Positions 38,000 through 39,495 of a stretch of 39,495 nt of DNA are shown one piece after another; position 1 is the first letter of the stretch, and each line of letters opens with the position of its first letter. The stretch is from a virus. A program made the position numbers and the translations under genes. The notes below the pieces were generated by a model that had not been told where the DNA came from, made no database searches, and saw nothing but the letters and a program-made list of their open reading frames with translations. Location: the IMG/VR virus record IMGVR_UViG_3300009788_000188, positions 1 to 39,495 of that record, one strand, 5' to 3'.

Positions 38000-38750
38000 C
38001 ATCGCACCTTCGGTAAACCATCGGCGGGATGCCGAGGCCGCGCACTTTGACCTTTTCGAATCCCTGCGCTGCCATGAATTTGTTGAACTCGCGCTTTGTG
38101 TACACCGTGTGAGCATGGTTCTTTTCCGATTTCCCGAACGGCGCATAAACGATCACGAGCCGAAAATTCTGAACCCAGCCATCGAGCCAATATTCCAGAT
38201 CGCGGATGTGTTCGAACACGTCCGAACTGTACAGCCAATCGACCGGCGCGAAATGACGATGTGAAAGTTCCTTTGTTGTCGCCGACAGATCGACAATTGT
38301 TAGCTTGACCATCGCAAGGTCGCGCATTTTCGCGATCATATGCAATGAATGTTTATTGATTTCCGCAAGATAAGCGCAATCGAACCCGAGTCTAGCAAGC
38401 GCAACGCCGTCCGTGCCGATCCCGGCACCGACTTCGCAGAAGCGATTCATGCCAAGTTGTTTTGCGATGGTCCCTGCGTGGATTACTCGACGCAATCGCT
38501 GACCGTTGCGCTCCTGATGCCATGCCGCGACTTCCTCTGTGACCAACATCGAGTCACGATAAAAACGAGTGTATTCGGCCTCTGTCTTCGGCCCGACCTG
38601 ATCCCACTCGGCACTTAGCAATAACTCAGACACTCTGCGAGGCCGGTAGCCAAACAGAAGTTTGAACGCGATGCCGGTGTTCAGGTACAGGTATCGAATC
38701 GCTTCTGGGTCCAACAGCCCCGGCTGGAATCTAATCTCCGTGGAGGTCAT
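37983..38750 (-). CDS. Class I SAM-dependent methyltransferase
   Basis: 255 residues. SAM-binding motif I F-C-E-V-G-A-G-I-G-T-D-G (~residue 107), acidic motif II in 'CAYLAEIN', and later 'LYSSDVFEHIRDLEYWLDGW', as in Methyltransf_23-type enzymes. No (D/N)PPY or PC motif is seen, so it is not an obvious DNA adenine or cytosine-5 methylase; small-molecule, protein or modified-base substrates are all possible. It lies in the putative modification cassette with TAGT-like, ParB-like and HNH genes. Confidence 0.8.
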   Translation of the reverse strand: MTSTEIRFQPGLLDPEAIRYLYLNTGIAFKLLFGYRPRRVSELLLSAEWDQVGPKTEAEYTRFYRDSMLVTEEVAAWHQERNGQRLRRVIHAGTIAKQLGMNRFCEVGAGIGTDGVALARLGFDCAYLAEINKHSLHMIAKMRDLAMVKLTIVDLSATTKELSHRHFAPVDWLYSSDVFEHIRDLEYWLDGWVQNFRLVIVYAPFGKSEKNHAHTVYTKREFNKFMAAQGFEKVKVRGLGIPPMVYRRCDDAYSS

Positions 38751-38922
38751 TCCACCACTGATCCCGCGTGTCGCGCAACGCGTTCGCCGTTAGCTCGATA
38801 TTGACCAGCATATCAATCCGAGTGTTGAAGCCCTCCGAACTCGAATCAACAATTTCGCCGTTGGCAGCGCGGATTCGCCACCGATGTTTTTGCGCCTTGT
38901 CCCTGAAATAAGTCAGCTTCAT
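38731..38922 (-). CDS. DUF1508 (YegP-like) protein
   Basis: 63 residues with the single-repeat DUF1508 pattern: Y-F-R-D-K-A-x-K-H-R-W-R-I-R-A-A-N-G-E-I-V-D-S-S-S-E-G-F-N. ATG at 38922 overlaps the upstream stop (ATGA). The family is widespread in bacteria and phages with no established biochemical role. Confidence 0.75.
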   Translation of the reverse strand: MKLTYFRDKAQKHRWRIRAANGEIVDSSSEGFNTRIDMLVNIELTANALRDTRDQWWNDLHGD

Positions 38923-39146
38923 TTAAGCCCCGTTAGTCTGAATTGAACATGTTCGGCAAGTTGTTTCCAAATCGTTTCTCGTCGATACTGGTTTCGCCCA
39001 TTCCAGCCACGGTCCCACTCAACGTAGCGATGGCCGAGGCTATCCGTCTTGATTCGATCCGGATACTTACCGTGCTTCTCGTACCACTCGACCTCGTAGG
39101 CCATTTGTTCAATGCGAGTGCAACACGCTTTCCTACGTCTGCCCAC
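38919..39146 (-). CDS. Hypothetical small basic protein
   Basis: 75 residues from a GTG at 39146 with GAGGGAAAA upstream; an internal ATG 14 codons in is possible. Tyr/Trp/Arg-rich (VEWYEKHGKYPDRIK, VEWDRGWNGRNQYRRE). Not recognised. Confidence 0.6.
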   Translation of the reverse strand: MGRRRKACCTRIEQMAYEVEWYEKHGKYPDRIKTDSLGHRYVEWDRGWNGRNQYRRETIWKQLAEHVQFRLTGLK

Positions 39147-39163
39147 TTTTCCCTCAACCAGAG

Positions 39164-39346
39164 TTAAAATCTCTTGCTTGCTAGTTCCTCATTCTCTTTT
39201 GTAGCAAGTCGGGTACTCATCCCTGCAACTTGCCTCAAGCAACCCTGAGCAATAGTGGCGATTTGATACTGTCCGGCGTCATTACAAATACCGGCTAATT
39301 TCGCAAGGTCTTTCTGTATTTCCGATACCTTCTGTGCAACTTTCAT
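39164..39346 (-). CDS. Hypothetical small helical protein
   Basis: 60 residues; ATG at 39346 overlaps the stop of the junction-spanning gene (ATGA) and follows AGGAGCACGAT. A single helical, charged protein with two Cys (MKVAQKVSEIQKDLAKLAGI...). Not recognised. Confidence 0.6.
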   Translation of the reverse strand: MKVAQKVSEIQKDLAKLAGICNDAGQYQIATIAQGCLRQVAGMSTRLATKENEELASKRF

Positions 39347-39495
39347 ATCGTGCTCCTATGGTCGTTCCCCAAATAATGTTTGTACTCGCGCCCGCCGACG
39401 TTCGAAAAAACTGCCAGCGTCATCACCAGCACAAAGCGAAGCGAACTCGCCGCCCGGGAGCAGAGACTAAACAAATTAGGCCACTCCGAATTACC
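39343..39495 (-). CDS. C-terminal part of the junction-spanning gene
   Basis: Continuation of the frame that starts at 358 and leaves the window at base 1. After the 13-base overlap it runs from 39482 to a TGA at 39343-39345, giving a possible hydrophobic segment (LRFVLVMTLAVF) near the end. The composition (Ser/Arg/Gly-rich) is less convincing than the N-terminal half, and it may be read-through of non-coding DNA. Its exact ATGA overlap with the next gene supports reality. Confidence 0.45.
   Translation of the reverse strand, partial: GNSEWPNLFSLCSRAASSLRFVLVMTLAVFSNVGGREYKHYLGNDHRSTI
39483..39495. repeat. Terminal direct repeat, right copy (assembly overlap)
   Basis: Identical to bases 1-13; see the left copy. 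It implies a unique circle of about 39,482 bp. Confidence 0.85.

Noticed and set aside
1-39495. Integrase, repressor or attachment site suggesting a temperate phage
   Set aside because: No integrase or recombinase pattern, no CI-like repressor and no tRNA-like sequence was found; the 13-bp end repeat is an assembly overlap.

Overview
The window reads as one essentially complete tailed-phage (siphovirus-type, lambda-like morphogenesis) genome of about 39.5 kb, roughly half G+C. Every gene I accept is on the minus strand. The first 13 bases equal the last 13, and a minus-strand frame starting at 358 runs off the left edge and, if the ends are joined, continues without a stop from the right edge to an ATGA overlap with the gene starting at 39346. 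The molecule therefore closes to a circle of about 39,482 bp (circular, or circularly permuted in assembly). A lipobox outer spanin beside an inner spanin points to a Gram-negative host. No integrase, repressor, tRNA, or recognisable DNA polymerase, primase or helicase was seen.

Layout, in the direction of transcription (right to left): (1) 39346-36037, small genes, a DUF1508 protein, a class I methyltransferase, HNH endonuclease, ParB-like protein and a TET-associated-glycosyltransferase-like protein, a possible DNA-modification cassette; (2) 36036-28915, packaging and head: small and large terminase, gpW-like protein, lambda-type portal, an HK97 protease/major capsid fusion, head-tail joining protein; (3) 28922-18785, tail terminator, tube, frameshifted assembly chaperones, tape measure, tail tip and a large receptor-binding or enzymatic appendage; (4) 18691-16789, membrane protein, cysteine-type endolysin, decoration-like protein and overlapping spanins; (5) 16648-7359, an early or middle block of small genes with DUF932 protein, CsrA homologue, RecT annealase, YqaJ-type exonuclease, Ref-like nuclease and VRR-NUC nuclease, closed by a strong intrinsic terminator at 7312-7333; (6) 7178-6127, a holin-like gene and three small genes, closed by a terminator at 6070-6102; (7) 6051-1, structural genes including two proteins built of 21-residue repeats, wrapping into block 1. 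Genes are tightly coupled by ATGA, GTGA and TAATG overlaps, and six share a GAGGTGGGA ribosome-binding cassette.

The most unusual signal is not a gene. An 11-bp motif, TGTCCNGGCGT, occurs 12 times, always in the same orientation (antisense to the genes), spaced 1.4-5.8 kb round the circle. It falls in all three codon frames of unrelated proteins and also in non-coding DNA, while its CCWGG core is otherwise very rare here. About 0.04 copies are expected by chance. A thirteenth, inverted copy pairs with one of the 12 to form a hairpin in the leader of the phage csrA gene. Its function is unknown to me. The counts were made by eye.
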